DNA of 64,000 bases from the NCBI GenBank assembly GCA_934646005.1, contig CAKUED010000011.1:35575-99574 (forward strand), given 5' to 3'. The notes under the pieces were generated by a model. That model saw nothing but the letters and a program-made list of their open reading frames with translations. It made no database searches and was not told where the DNA came from. The stretch comes from an uncultured Oscillospiraceae bacterium. Its GTDB lineage: Bacteria > Bacillota > Clostridia > Oscillospirales > Oscillospiraceae. Shown piece by piece: positions 7,731 through 15,187 of the stretch. Every line of letters starts with the position of its first letter. The first letter of the stretch is position 1. The position numbers and the translations under genes are program-made.

Positions 7731-8735
7731 CTATTTTTCTTCGTCATTGTTCAGTTTCAGATGGGAGATCGGGTTCGCTTCGGCGGCGATCTTCAGCTCT
7801 GTGTTTTCGATGTGCGTGTAAATTTCTGTCGTGTTGAGGTGCTCGTGACCGAGCACCTCTTGCAGAGTTTTGACGTCCACGCCGTGCGAGAGCATGAGCG
7901 TCGCCGCCGTGTGGCGCAGCTTATGCGCTGAGAACTGCGTGGCGTCCAGCCCGGACGCGAGCAGGTGCTTTTTGACCAGCCGGTGCACCGCCGTGACGCT
8001 GATGCGGTTTTTGTCGCGCGAACCGAACAGTGCGCGGTTGTCGGTCAGGACGATCTGGCTGCGCTCGATCAGGTAGTCGTCCAGCGCCCTGCGGCAGGCG
8101 CTGCCCATGTAGACGATACGCTCCTTGTTACCCTTGCCGACCACGCGGATACGGTCGTCATAAACGTCCGTCAAATTAAGACCCACGAGCTCAGAGCGCC
8201 GGATGCCGCAGCTCAGAAACAGCATCAAAATGGCAAAATCGCGCGTCTGATTCGGTCCACGCACGGCGGATAGTAATTTGGATGATTCTTCCAGAGACAG
8301 GTATTTCGGCAGTGCGCGCCGCACGCGCGGAAATTCGATGTCCTTCACGGGATTCTCGGTGATCTGCTTGGTGCTGACCGTCAGATAATTATAGAAGGAT
8401 TTGATTGCCGAGAGCTTGCGCGCCCGCGCCGCCGCGCCGATCCCGGCATCCTGCGGCGCTTGCTCCGACGTGCGGTCGTTCGCAAGATACGACAGAAAAT
8501 CAAAAATTTCCGCAGACGTGACCCTGCGCACAAAGTCCAGATCAACGTCGCCGATCGGAATGTCGTCCAGCGGGGTGCTGTACGGCATCTGGCAGCGCAT
8601 GAGCTTGATAAAGCGCAAAAACATCCGCAGATCGAGATAATATTCCGAGACGGTCCGTTTGGATTGACCCTTGATCGTCTCATGATAAGATAAAAACTCC
8701 CGCAAAACCTGCGGACAGTCCTGTATGCGTTCCAT
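7731..8735 (-). CDS. XerC/D-type tyrosine recombinase (first of two)
   Basis: 334 residues. An N-terminal SAM-like core-binding domain (about 1-120) is followed by the catalytic domain with Arg in SCGIRRSELVGL, Lys in GKGNKERIVYM, HxxR in HKLRHTAATLML, His in GHEHLNTTEIYTH and the nucleophile Tyr in TTEIYTH, so all active-site residues are intact. ATG 8735 (MERIQD) is chosen since AAAGGAG is 8 bases upstream. No attachment site, prophage or mobile cargo lies nearby. It may act in chromosome dimer resolution with the second recombinase at 10334, or be a solitary integrase. A long leader with hairpins precedes it. Confidence 0.85.
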   Translation of the reverse strand: MERIQDCPQVLREFLSYHETIKGQSKRTVSEYYLDLRMFLRFIKLMRCQMPYSTPLDDIPIGDVDLDFVRRVTSAEIFDFLSYLANDRTSEQAPQDAGIGAAARARKLSAIKSFYNYLTVSTKQITENPVKDIEFPRVRRALPKYLSLEESSKLLSAVRGPNQTRDFAILMLFLSCGIRRSELVGLNLTDVYDDRIRVVGKGNKERIVYMGSACRRALDDYLIERSQIVLTDNRALFGSRDKNRISVTAVHRLVKKHLLASGLDATQFSAHKLRHTAATLMLSHGVDVKTLQEVLGHEHLNTTEIYTHIENTELKIAAEANPISHLKLNNDEEK

Positions 8736-8817
8736 TGCCATCGCTCCTTTAAAGAACGATGATTTCATTGCTTAAATATTATGTTCGGAATTGGGGAAGG
8801 GGCTGTACAACAGCCTT

Positions 8818-8970
8818 TTAATTAGCCCTTTCACAACGCAACAAAATAAAAATTTTGTTGCGTTCACGCGCAAAATTTGCTATCAAGAGACCATCAAGAC
8901 GATCATAATCGCTAGACGGCTTCACAGCGCTTCCATCTGAACAATAGCATTTATTCGTCAATGTCATCAT
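8818..8970 (-). CDS. Possible 50-codon leader ORF upstream of the recombinase
   Basis: On the minus strand an ATGATG at 8970 opens 50 codons to TAA 8818, beginning MMTLTNKCYCSDGS, inside the transcribed leader of the first recombinase. There is no clear ribosome-binding site and the start is only about 10 bases from the -10 box, so it would be nearly leaderless. The 13-bp hairpin at 8835-8864 lies in its last third. It may be chance in an AT-rich stretch. Confidence 0.18.
   Translation of the reverse strand: MMTLTNKCYCSDGSAVKPSSDYDRLDGLLIANFARERNKIFILLRCERAN
8835..8864. repeat. Perfect 13-bp inverted repeat in the recombinase leader
   Basis: AACGCAACAAAAT (8835-8847) and ATTTTGTTGCGTT (8852-8864) around AAAA. 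No U-tract follows on either strand, so it is more likely a protein-binding site or RNA structure than a terminator. A smaller GGCTGT/ACAGCC hairpin lies at about 8801-8815. The remainder of the 524-base gap between the recombinase and pfkA holds two promoters and no other recognisable gene. Confidence 0.6.
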
Positions 8971-8979
8971 CGCATTCTT

Positions 8980-9007
8980 ATTATACTGACTATACCGTGT
9001 TTGTCAA
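8980..9007 (-). promoter_or_regulatory. Promoter reading toward the first recombinase
   Basis: Minus strand: TTGACA (9007-9002), 16-base spacer, TATAAT (8985-8980). Both boxes match consensus. Transcription would start about 240 bases before the recombinase ATG. Confidence 0.65.
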
Positions 9008-9202
9008 ATCACTCTATATTTAATTATCGTTGTTTTTAAGAACGCCGTGCTTTATCTTTGGAGCTTATAATCGACACACGCAGCTTGCGCATTCACAAAT
9101 ATATTACAAACACATTTTCAGCAAATTAAATCACTTTCATTTCCAGATTTTTCTTTTTCATTCCCCCGCCGCAAAATTTTTGAAAAATTCACAGATTTGT
9201 GC

Positions 9203-9231
9203 TTTACAGTTTGCGGCGCGGGTACTACAAT
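9203..9231 (+). promoter_or_regulatory. Promoter of pfkA
   Basis: TTTACA (9203-9208), 17-base spacer, TACAAT (9226-9231), 28 bases before the pfkA ATG. Confidence 0.7.
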
Positions 9232-9259
9232 ATTCAAAAAACAGGAAGGAGCTTGTTTT

Positions 9260-10249
9260 ATGGCTCAGGATACGAAAGTCAAACGGATCGGCGTGCTGAC
9301 CTCGGGCGGCGACGCGCCGGGTATGAATGCGGCGATCCGCTCTGTGGTGCGTGCCGCCACCTTCCGCGGGATCGAGTGCATCGGCATTCGCCGCGGCTAC
9401 AACGGTCTGATCTCCGGCGACTTCATTCAGCTGAACGCCGAGAGCGTCGCGCACATCATCAACCGCGGCGGCACGATGCTCTACACCGCGCGCAGCGAGG
9501 AGTTCCGCACGCTGGAGGGTCAGCAAAAGGCTGCCGCCACCTGTAAGCTGCTGGGGCTGGACGGCATCGTCGCCATCGGCGGCGACGGCTCGTTCCGCGG
9601 TCTTGTGGAGCTGAGCAAGCAGGGCGTGAGCGTGGTGGGCGTTCCGGCGACGATCGACAACGACATCGTCTGCACCGACTACACCATCGGCTACGATACC
9701 GCCGCCAACACCGCCGTGGAGGCGATCGACCGCCTGCGTGACACGATGCAGTCGCACGAGCGCTGCTCTGTTGTGGAGGTCATGGGGCGCAACGCCGGGC
9801 ATCTGGCGCTATACGTCGGTCTGGCGACCGGCGCGACCGCTGTGCTCGTGCCGGAAAAGGGCGTGGATTTTGACAAGGATGTTGTTGAGCGCATCCGCGC
9901 GGCACGGCTTGCAGGCAACACGCACTTTATGATCATTGTCGCCGAGGGCGCGGGCAGCGCCATCGAGATCGGCAAGGGCATCCATGAGGAGCTCGGTCTT
10001 GACCCGCGCGTGACCATTCTGGGGCATATTCAGCGCGGCGGCACGCCGTCGGCACGCGACCGCGTGATGGCAACGCGTATGGGCTACCACGCCGTGCAGG
10101 CGCTGGCAGAGGGCAAGACCAACCGCGTCATCTGCGCGCAGCAGGGCAAAATGGTGGACATCGACATTCTGGAAGGTCTCTCGATGAAGAAAACCATCAG
10201 CGAGCAGCAGTATGAAGTGCTTGAGGCAATGACCGGGATAGACAGCTAA
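9260..10249 (+). CDS. pfkA: 6-phosphofructokinase
   Basis: 329 residues, bacterial PfkA family; phosphorylates fructose 6-phosphate in glycolysis. Visible motifs: LTSGGDAPGMNAAIRSV at the N-terminus, GGDGSFRG for nucleotide/Mg binding, the catalytic TIDND in VPATIDNDIVCTDYTIG, VEVMGRNAGHLALY, and LGHIQRGGTPSARDR at the subunit interface. GGDGS, rather than GGDD, together with a non-Lys residue before TIDND argues for ATP, not PPi, as donor; Ala replaces the usual Gly there. ATG 9260 has GGAAGGAG 8 bases upstream. It is flanked by two recombinases on the other strand and is probably monocistronic. Confidence 0.95.
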   Translation: MAQDTKVKRIGVLTSGGDAPGMNAAIRSVVRAATFRGIECIGIRRGYNGLISGDFIQLNAESVAHIINRGGTMLYTARSEEFRTLEGQQKAAATCKLLGLDGIVAIGGDGSFRGLVELSKQGVSVVGVPATIDNDIVCTDYTIGYDTAANTAVEAIDRLRDTMQSHERCSVVEVMGRNAGHLALYVGLATGATAVLVPEKGVDFDKDVVERIRAARLAGNTHFMIIVAEGAGSAIEIGKGIHEELGLDPRVTILGHIQRGGTPSARDRVMATRMGYHAVQALAEGKTNRVICAQQGKMVDIDILEGLSMKKTISEQQYEVLEAMTGIDS

Positions 10250-10265
10250 CGCCCACTTCCCTATT

Positions 10266-10288
10266 CCTTATAAATATCCTTATAAATA
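10266..10288. repeat. Two tandem copies of an 11-bp AT-rich repeat
   Basis: CCTTATAAATA occurs at 10266-10276 and again at 10278-10288, between the pfkA stop and the terminator. Significance unknown. Confidence 0.5.
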
Positions 10289-10297
10289 AATGTACAA

Positions 10298-10330
10298 AGC
10301 CCCGGCAGTTCAATTGGAACTGCCGGGGCT
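10298..10330. terminator. Bidirectional terminator between pfkA and xerD-like gene
   Basis: Perfect 14-bp stem, AGCCCCGGCAGTTC (10298-10311) with its complement (10317-10330), followed by ATTTTA on the plus strand. It serves the convergent pfkA and recombinase genes. Confidence 0.85.
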
Positions 10331-10333
10331 ATT

Positions 10334-11215
10334 TTACGCTTTGGGATGGTATTTGTTATAGACCGCCTTGAGGTTCTGCTTGACGAGCTGCGCGTAGACC
10401 TGCGTGGAGGAAATATCGCTGTGACCCAGCATTTCCTGAATGGCGTGCAGGTCCGCGCCGTTTTCGAGCAAATGCGCGGCAAAGCTGTGGCGCAGGGTGT
10501 GCGGCGTGATGTCCTTGTCGATCTGCGCCTTTTCCTGATAGTATTTGATGATCTTCCAGAAGCCCTGGCGGCTCATGCGCTCACCGGAGACGTTGACAAA
10601 CAACGACTGCTCCGTGGGCGTGGCGATCATTTTCGGGCGGATGTTGGTGATGTAGTCGTGCAGCACCTGAAGCGCCTCGGGATAAAGCGGAATGATGCGC
10701 ATTTTGCCGCCGCCCTCGCAGCGGAGAAAACCGCCGGAGATGCTGACGTCGTCCACGTTGAGCCCGATCAGCTCGCTGACGCGGATGCCGGTGGCATACA
10801 GGACCTCCAGCATCGCCTTGTCGCGGCAGCCCTTCATATCGCCGCGCTTCGGCTGCTGCAAAAGCAGCTCCACCTCTTTGCCGGTGAGGATCTGCGGCAG
10901 CTTCTTCTCCGTCTTCTCGACCTTGATGTTCGTGACGGGGTTGGCGTCGATCTCGTCCTCGCTCAGGGCGAATATGTACAGGCTCTTGAGTGACGCGAGG
11001 CTGCGCGAAATGGTCGCCGGGGATTTGCCCTGATCGTGCAGCCAGGTCATGTAATCCGACACCGTCTGCTGCGTGGCGTCCAGGACCTCCACACCGGCGC
11101 TCAGCAAATATGACGCATACTGACGGATGTCGCGCATATACGACGAGACCGTATTATCCGATGCGTGTTTGACATGAATGAGATACTCTTCATATCGGCT
11201 GATAATGTTTGCCAT
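10334..11215 (-). CDS. xerD: XerD-type tyrosine recombinase (second of two)
   Basis: 293 residues, the normal length for XerC/XerD. The N-terminal core-binding domain begins MANIISRYEEYLIHVKHAS. The catalytic domain has Arg in YATGIRVSELIGL, Lys in GGGKMRIIPL, HxxR in HTLRHSFAAHLLENG, then LGHSDISSTQVYA with His and the nucleophile Tyr. GGAAGGA stands 7 bases before ATG 11215; the 27 extra in-frame codons upstream have no such site. Of the two recombinases here this one looks most like the housekeeping XerD for chromosome dimer resolution. Three short repeats that resemble one dif arm lie 300 bases upstream. Confidence 0.85.
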   Translation of the reverse strand: MANIISRYEEYLIHVKHASDNTVSSYMRDIRQYASYLLSAGVEVLDATQQTVSDYMTWLHDQGKSPATISRSLASLKSLYIFALSEDEIDANPVTNIKVEKTEKKLPQILTGKEVELLLQQPKRGDMKGCRDKAMLEVLYATGIRVSELIGLNVDDVSISGGFLRCEGGGKMRIIPLYPEALQVLHDYITNIRPKMIATPTEQSLFVNVSGERMSRQGFWKIIKYYQEKAQIDKDITPHTLRHSFAAHLLENGADLHAIQEMLGHSDISSTQVYAQLVKQNLKAVYNKYHPKA

Positions 11216-11459
11216 CGGGATGTCCTTCCAAATCGCCGGACCGTTCAAAAACAGCATCCTGCGCTTTTCTGCAAAAACGCAGGAATGACGCCACAATATC
11301 TTGTGTCTTGCAGCCGTGATTGAACGGTTTGCGGCAAAAAATCACTCCAAAAACCGGGCAGGCGCGCTCTCCTGCGTGCGCAGGACGGATTCGGCAGCGC
11401 GTGGTACGCTGCACCGCAAAGAATTATCGCTACCTGATCTGCTATACGGAAGCGTAGTT

Positions 11460-11488
11460 AATATACCGCAAACAAACTGAAATAGCAA
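11460..11488 (-). promoter_or_regulatory. Promoter reading toward the xerD-like gene
   Basis: Minus strand: TTGCTA (11488-11483), 17-base spacer, TATATT (11465-11460). It predicts a leader of about 240 bases, as for the other recombinase. The leader contains CCTGCG/CGCAGG hairpins but no recognised riboswitch or convincing gene. Confidence 0.5.
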
Positions 11489-11517
11489 GGAAAATCGGAA
11501 TAATTTCTAAAATTTGT

Positions 11518-11556
11518 GGATTATGTCAAAGGATTATGTAAAGTACATTATGTAAA
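11518..11556. repeat. Three tandem iterons with core ATTATGT
   Basis: ATTATGT occurs at 11520, 11533 and 11547, in units GGATTATGTCAAA, GGATTATGTAAAGT and ACATTATGTAAATTT. The spacing of 13-14 bases and AT-rich setting suggest a protein-binding array. The rest of the 11216-11722 gap holds one promoter, small hairpins and an imperfect GC-rich inverted repeat around 11590-11635, but no gene that I can support. Confidence 0.5.
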
Positions 11557-11722
11557 TTTGGTAACGGAAAAGGCGATTGCAGCGGTACGGCGGCAGGTAT
11601 TTCCACCACATCTGGTGTAGCTGCGCCGCCGCGCACGCCAAATATTGCATTTTGCAGGATTTGATGCATAAATATAGCAGGCGTAAATAGTATTTACCCG
11701 TCTGCAACATGCAGGGATGCCG

Positions 11723-12133
11723 TCATCGTTTATGGCGGGCGTAGGTGTGTTTTTTACGCATCGTCAGCAGGCAGCCCAGCGCGGACGCAGGGAGCGCGGC
11801 GATGAGCGTCACCGGCACGGCGGACTGCTCGTGCGGAAAGGCGATCAGCGCGAGCACAAACAATGCTGCCAGCACGCACGCCGCCGGAAGCAGCGCGCAG
11901 AGCAGCTTTTTCTCCCCCGCCTTCCGCGACGCCTGCGCTCCCGTGATGAGCGCCGACAGCCCCAGCGCGGCTGCTGACGCCGCCGGGACGGCGCTCTGCG
12001 GCACGATGCCGCCCATCACGAGCGCCGCGCCGATCGCGCACAGCGCCGCCGTGAGCACCATCAGCAGCAGGACGCTCCGTGCCAGTCCCCTGCCCTTCCC
12101 GGCGGGTCTGGTTTTTGATCTTGTCCGTTTCAT
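11723..12133 (-). CDS. TIGR04086-type small integral membrane protein (YrzE-like)
   Basis: 136 residues with a basic N-terminus (MKRTRSKTRPAGKGRG) and four hydrophobic helices, fitting the TIGR04086 membrane family. In Bacillus its counterpart YrzE sits next to the yajC homologue yrbF, and here too yajC is directly upstream, which supports the call. ATG 12133 is chosen because GGGGGA lies 6 bases upstream; an earlier ATG overlaps that site. A bidirectional terminator sits between it and yajC, so expression may depend on readthrough. Function unknown. Confidence 0.7.
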   Translation of the reverse strand: MKRTRSKTRPAGKGRGLARSVLLLMVLTAALCAIGAALVMGGIVPQSAVPAASAAALGLSALITGAQASRKAGEKKLLCALLPAACVLAALFVLALIAFPHEQSAVPVTLIAALPASALGCLLTMRKKHTYARHKR

Positions 12134-12212
12134 GGTCATTCCCCCTTTTGCTGCCAGTCTATTCGGCGGCACAGGACTGTATGACAAGCCGTCTCGATTC
12201 CGTGCGGACAGA

Positions 12213-12248
12213 AAAACCGGGAAGCACCAAACGGTGCTTCCCGGTTTT
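12213..12248. terminator. Bidirectional terminator between yajC and the TIGR04086-type gene
   Basis: Perfect 16-bp stem, AAAACCGGGAAGCACC (12213-12228) with its complement (12233-12248), AAAC loop; A- and T-rich ends allow function in both directions. Confidence 0.85.
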
Positions 12249-12258
12249 GTCGGATCAT

Positions 12259-12651
12259 TTACTTGGACTTCTTAGCCTTCTTTTCGGCGTCCTTCTTGGC
12301 GCGTTCTTCCTTGCGCGCGGCAAGGGCGGCTGCTTTCTGCTTGGCAGCTTCCTTTTCCGCCGTGTTGTTGGTGGAGACAGCGAACTTCGCAAACTCGATG
12401 CGGACGCGGTCGGCGCTGGTCTCGAGGACGAGCGAGTCCTCCTTGACGCTGACAACGTCGCCGATGATGCCGCCGATGGTGGTGATGTTATCGCCGACCT
12501 TCAAAGAGTCGCGCATCTTCTGTGCTTCTTTTTTGCGCTTGTTTTCGGGGCGGATCATGAAGAAGTAGAACACAGCGATCAGAACGACGAACATCAGGAT
12601 CGTGCTGCCGCCGGTTGCGGCAGACGCGCCGCTGGACAGGAACAGATTCAT
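12259..12651 (-). CDS. yajC: Preprotein translocase subunit YajC
   Basis: 130 residues. One membrane helix (about 15-34, ILMFVVLIAVFYFFMIRP) is followed by RPENKRKKEAQKMRDSLKVGDNITTIGGIIGDVV, the YajC signature, and then an Ala/Lys-rich charged tail longer than usual. It associates with SecDF in protein export. GGAGGA is 7 bases before the ATG. It has its own promoter at 12726-12754 although queA and tgt lie upstream in the same direction. Confidence 0.93.
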   Translation of the reverse strand: MNLFLSSGASAATGGSTILMFVVLIAVFYFFMIRPENKRKKEAQKMRDSLKVGDNITTIGGIIGDVVSVKEDSLVLETSADRVRIEFAKFAVSTNNTAEKEAAKQKAAALAARKEERAKKDAEKKAKKSK

Positions 12652-12693
12652 TGCGATTCCTCCGTAATTTTAGTTTCGGAGCGACCGCCCCGA

Positions 12694-12754
12694 AATAAAC
12701 CGCTTGCGGTTTATTGAACTTTCTTATTATAACGGGCTGCGGAAAATAATGCAA
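12694..12754 (-). promoter_or_regulatory. yajC promoter and leader hairpin
   Basis: Minus strand: TTGCAT (12754-12749), 17-base spacer, TATAAT (12731-12726). The leader then forms a perfect AATAAACCGC/GCGGTTTATT hairpin (12694-12715) before the ribosome-binding site. Confidence 0.65.
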
Positions 12755-12791
12755 GCCATTCGCGCCGATTTTGAAAATTTTCTCTGCGCGG

Positions 12792-13922
12792 TCAGATCTT
12801 GCGGTCCAGCCGTTCGGAATATTCCGCGCGGAAGTCGGCGAATGTGCCGGCATCCAGCGCGTCGCGGATGCGCGCAAGGAGCTTGTTGTAGAAATACAGG
12901 TTGTGCATCACGCCCAGCCGCATGGCGAGCATCTCGTCCGCCTTGAACAGATGGTGCAGATACGCGCGCGAGAAGCGGTGGCAAACCGGGCAGTCGCACG
13001 CCGGGTCGATCGGGCCTTCGTCGAGCGTGTACTTGGCGTTTTTCATATTGATCGCGCCGGACCATGTAAACAGCCGCCCGTGCCGCGCGTTGCGCGCGGG
13101 CATGACGCAGTCGAAAAAGTCCACACCGCGCGCGACCGCCTCGATGATATTCGACGGCGTGCCCACGCCCATCAGATACCGCGGGCGGTCCTTGGGCATA
13201 TGCGGCTCAACGGCTTCGATGATGTGGTACATCGTCTGCGTGTCTTCGCCGACGGCAAGCCCGCCGATGGCGTAGCCCGGCAGATCGAGCTTGGCGATCT
13301 CCTGCATGTGCCACACGCGCAGGTCCTCAAACGTCGCGCCCTGATTGATGCCCCAGAGCTGCTGCGCGGGATTGACCGCGTCCGGCTCGGCGTTGTACTT
13401 TGCCAGTGCCGCCTTGCAGCGCACGAGCCAGCGCGCTGTGCGCTCGCAGGAGGCTTTGGCATACGGATATGTTGCGGGGTTTTCCACGCACTCGTCAAAC
13501 GCCATGGCAATATCCGAGCCGAGATTTGACTGGATACGCATACTCTCCTCAGGACCCATGAAAATGCGGTGTCCGTCGATATGCGAGGCGAACGTCACGC
13601 CCTCTTCCTTGATCTGGCGCAGCTTCGCGAGCGAAAACACCTGAAAGCCGCCGGAATCGGTCAGGATCGGACCGTTCCAGGTCATGAATTTGTGGATGCC
13701 GCCGAGCTTGCGCACGACCTCGTCGCCCGGGCGCAGATGCAGGTGGTAGGTGTTGGACAGCTCGACCTGCGTGCCGATGTGCTCCAGATCCTCGGCGCTC
13801 AATGCGCCCTTGATCGCCGCCTGTGTGCCGACGTTCATAAAAACCGGGGTCTGGACGCTCCCGTGCGCGCACGAAAATTCACCGCGCCGCGCCGCGCCCT
13901 CCTGTTTGAGAAGTTTGAACAT
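12792..13922 (-). CDS. tgt: tRNA-guanine transglycosylase
   Basis: 376 residues; exchanges guanine-34 of GUN-anticodon tRNAs for preQ1 in queuosine synthesis. The nucleophile region LTDSGGFQVFSL, the second aspartate in VDFFDCVMPARNARHG, and the zinc site CDCPVCHRFSRAYLHHLF (three Cys and a His) are all present. The substrate loop reads GINQGATFEDLR where most bacterial enzymes have GIVQGG, so one pocket glycine is Ala. queA lies 26 bases upstream in the same direction, which points to the preQ1 route rather than queuine salvage. ATG 13922 gives the standard start MFKLLKQEG. Confidence 0.95.
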   Translation of the reverse strand: MFKLLKQEGAARRGEFSCAHGSVQTPVFMNVGTQAAIKGALSAEDLEHIGTQVELSNTYHLHLRPGDEVVRKLGGIHKFMTWNGPILTDSGGFQVFSLAKLRQIKEEGVTFASHIDGHRIFMGPEESMRIQSNLGSDIAMAFDECVENPATYPYAKASCERTARWLVRCKAALAKYNAEPDAVNPAQQLWGINQGATFEDLRVWHMQEIAKLDLPGYAIGGLAVGEDTQTMYHIIEAVEPHMPKDRPRYLMGVGTPSNIIEAVARGVDFFDCVMPARNARHGRLFTWSGAINMKNAKYTLDEGPIDPACDCPVCHRFSRAYLHHLFKADEMLAMRLGVMHNLYFYNKLLARIRDALDAGTFADFRAEYSERLDRKI

Positions 13923-13948
13923 AATTACCTCATTTGATGCATAGGGTG

Positions 13949-14974
13949 TCAGTAGATGTACATGGCATCGCCAAAAGAGAAAAACCGATAACGCTCCTGC
14001 ACGGCGATCTTGTAGGCGTTCAGAATCTTTTCACGTCCCGCGAAGGCGGAGACCAGCATGACGAGCGTGCTCTCGGGCAGGTGGAAATTCGTGATGAGCG
14101 CGTCCATCGCTTTGAAACGGTAGCCGGGGTAGATGAAAATATCCGTCCACGCCGAGCGCGCGGTGAAGTGTCCGTTCTCGTCCGCGAGCGATTCGATCGT
14201 GCGGCACGACGTTGTGCCCACACACACGATGCGCCCGCCATTTTCGCGCGTGCGGTTAAGAAGGTCGGCGGTCTCCTGCGAGATCATGCAGAACTCCGAG
14301 TGCATATGATGCTCCGTGATCTCCTCCGCCTTGACGGGGCGGAACGTACCGAGCCCGACGTGCAGCGTGACATAGGCGAGCCTCACGCCCTTGTCCCGCA
14401 GCGTTTGCAGCAGCTCCGGCGTAAAATGCAGTCCGGCGGTCGGCGCGGCGGCAGAGCCGTTCACGCGGGAATAGACCGTCTGATAGCGCTCCTGATCCTG
14501 CAATTCTTCCTTAATATACGGCGGCAGGGGCATTTTGCCGAGGCGCTCGAGCACTTCGAGGAAGATACCCGCATAGTGGAACTGCACGAGCTTGTTGCCG
14601 TCGTCGCGCTCGCCGACGACCGTAGCGGTCAGCTCGCCGTCGCCGAACGACAGCTCCGTGCCGGTGTGCGTTTTGCGCCCGGGCTTCGTCAGGCATTCCC
14701 AAACGCCGCCGCCTTCGTCTTTCAGCAGCAGCACCTCTACTGCGCCGCCGGTCGGCACGCGATGCCCGAGCAGGCGCGCGGGCAGCACGCGCGAGTCGTT
14801 GAGAACTAAACAGTCGCCCGGCTGGAGGAGCTCTGCGATGTCGTAAAAATGCCGGTGGGCGACCTCCCCTGTTTCACGGTCGAGGGTCAGCAGGCGCGAC
14901 GCGTCGCGCCGCTCCAGCGGCGTCTGCGCGATGAGCTCCGGCGGCAGGTCATAGTAAAAATCGTGCGTTTTCAA
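13949..14974 (-). CDS. queA: S-adenosylmethionine:tRNA ribosyltransferase-isomerase
   Basis: 341 residues; converts preQ1-tRNA to epoxyqueuosine-tRNA using the ribosyl part of [28 protein letters not shown] at the start, [15 protein letters not shown]-like HHMHSEFC, and the C-terminal [18 protein letters not shown] are typical. The start is TTG 14974, with AGGAGA about 10 bases upstream. First gene of a queA-tgt operon; the promoter is not obvious. Confidence 0.95.
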   Translation of the reverse strand: MKTHDFYYDLPPELIAQTPLERRDASRLLTLDRETGEVAHRHFYDIAELLQPGDCLVLNDSRVLPARLLGHRVPTGGAVEVLLLKDEGGGVWECLTKPGRKTHTGTELSFGDGELTATVVGERDDGNKLVQFHYAGIFLEVLERLGKMPLPPYIKEELQDQERYQTVYSRVNGSAAAPTAGLHFTPELLQTLRDKGVRLAYVTLHVGLGTFRPVKAEEITEHHMHSEFCMISQETADLLNRTRENGGRIVCVGTTSCRTIESLADENGHFTARSAWTDIFIYPGYRFKAMDALITNFHLPESTLVMLVSAFAGREKILNAYKIAVQERYRFFSFGDAMYIY

Positions 14975-15019
14975 AAGAAAAATCTCCTCGCTTTCCCGCG
15001 AATCTGTGCAGATGGCACA

Positions 15020-15060
15020 TTGACAGGCGCGGATGAGTGTGATATGATAGCGTCACGCTA
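15020..15060 (+). promoter_or_regulatory. asd promoter with palindrome at the start point
   Basis: TTGACA (15020-15025), 17-base spacer, TATGAT (15043-15048). A perfect palindrome TAGCGTCACGCTA (15048-15060) overlaps the expected +1, a plausible operator. The 130-base leader to asd contains small hairpins (for example ATGGACA/TGTCCAT, CCGCAA/TTGCGG); it lacks lysine-riboswitch motifs. Confidence 0.7.
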
Positions 15061-15187
15061 GATGGACATTTGTCCGCGAATCAAAAACACGCGCAGCGGT
15101 GTCCATAGCAGGTTTTATTATAATATATTCTTAGTCTACAATCAACCGCAACTTTGCGGATGTCAAAACGAAACGGAGCGAGGAAGT

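Noticed and set aside
7731..11215. Prophage or integrative element marked by two integrase-like genes
   Set aside because: No phage, relaxase or transfer genes, no tRNA target and no flanking direct repeats; the genes between and around are housekeeping.
11216..11460. T-box or other riboswitch upstream of the xerD-like gene
   Set aside because: Some hairpins exist, but there is no T-box GGUACCGCG-type core, no specifier loop features and no following terminator/antiterminator pair.
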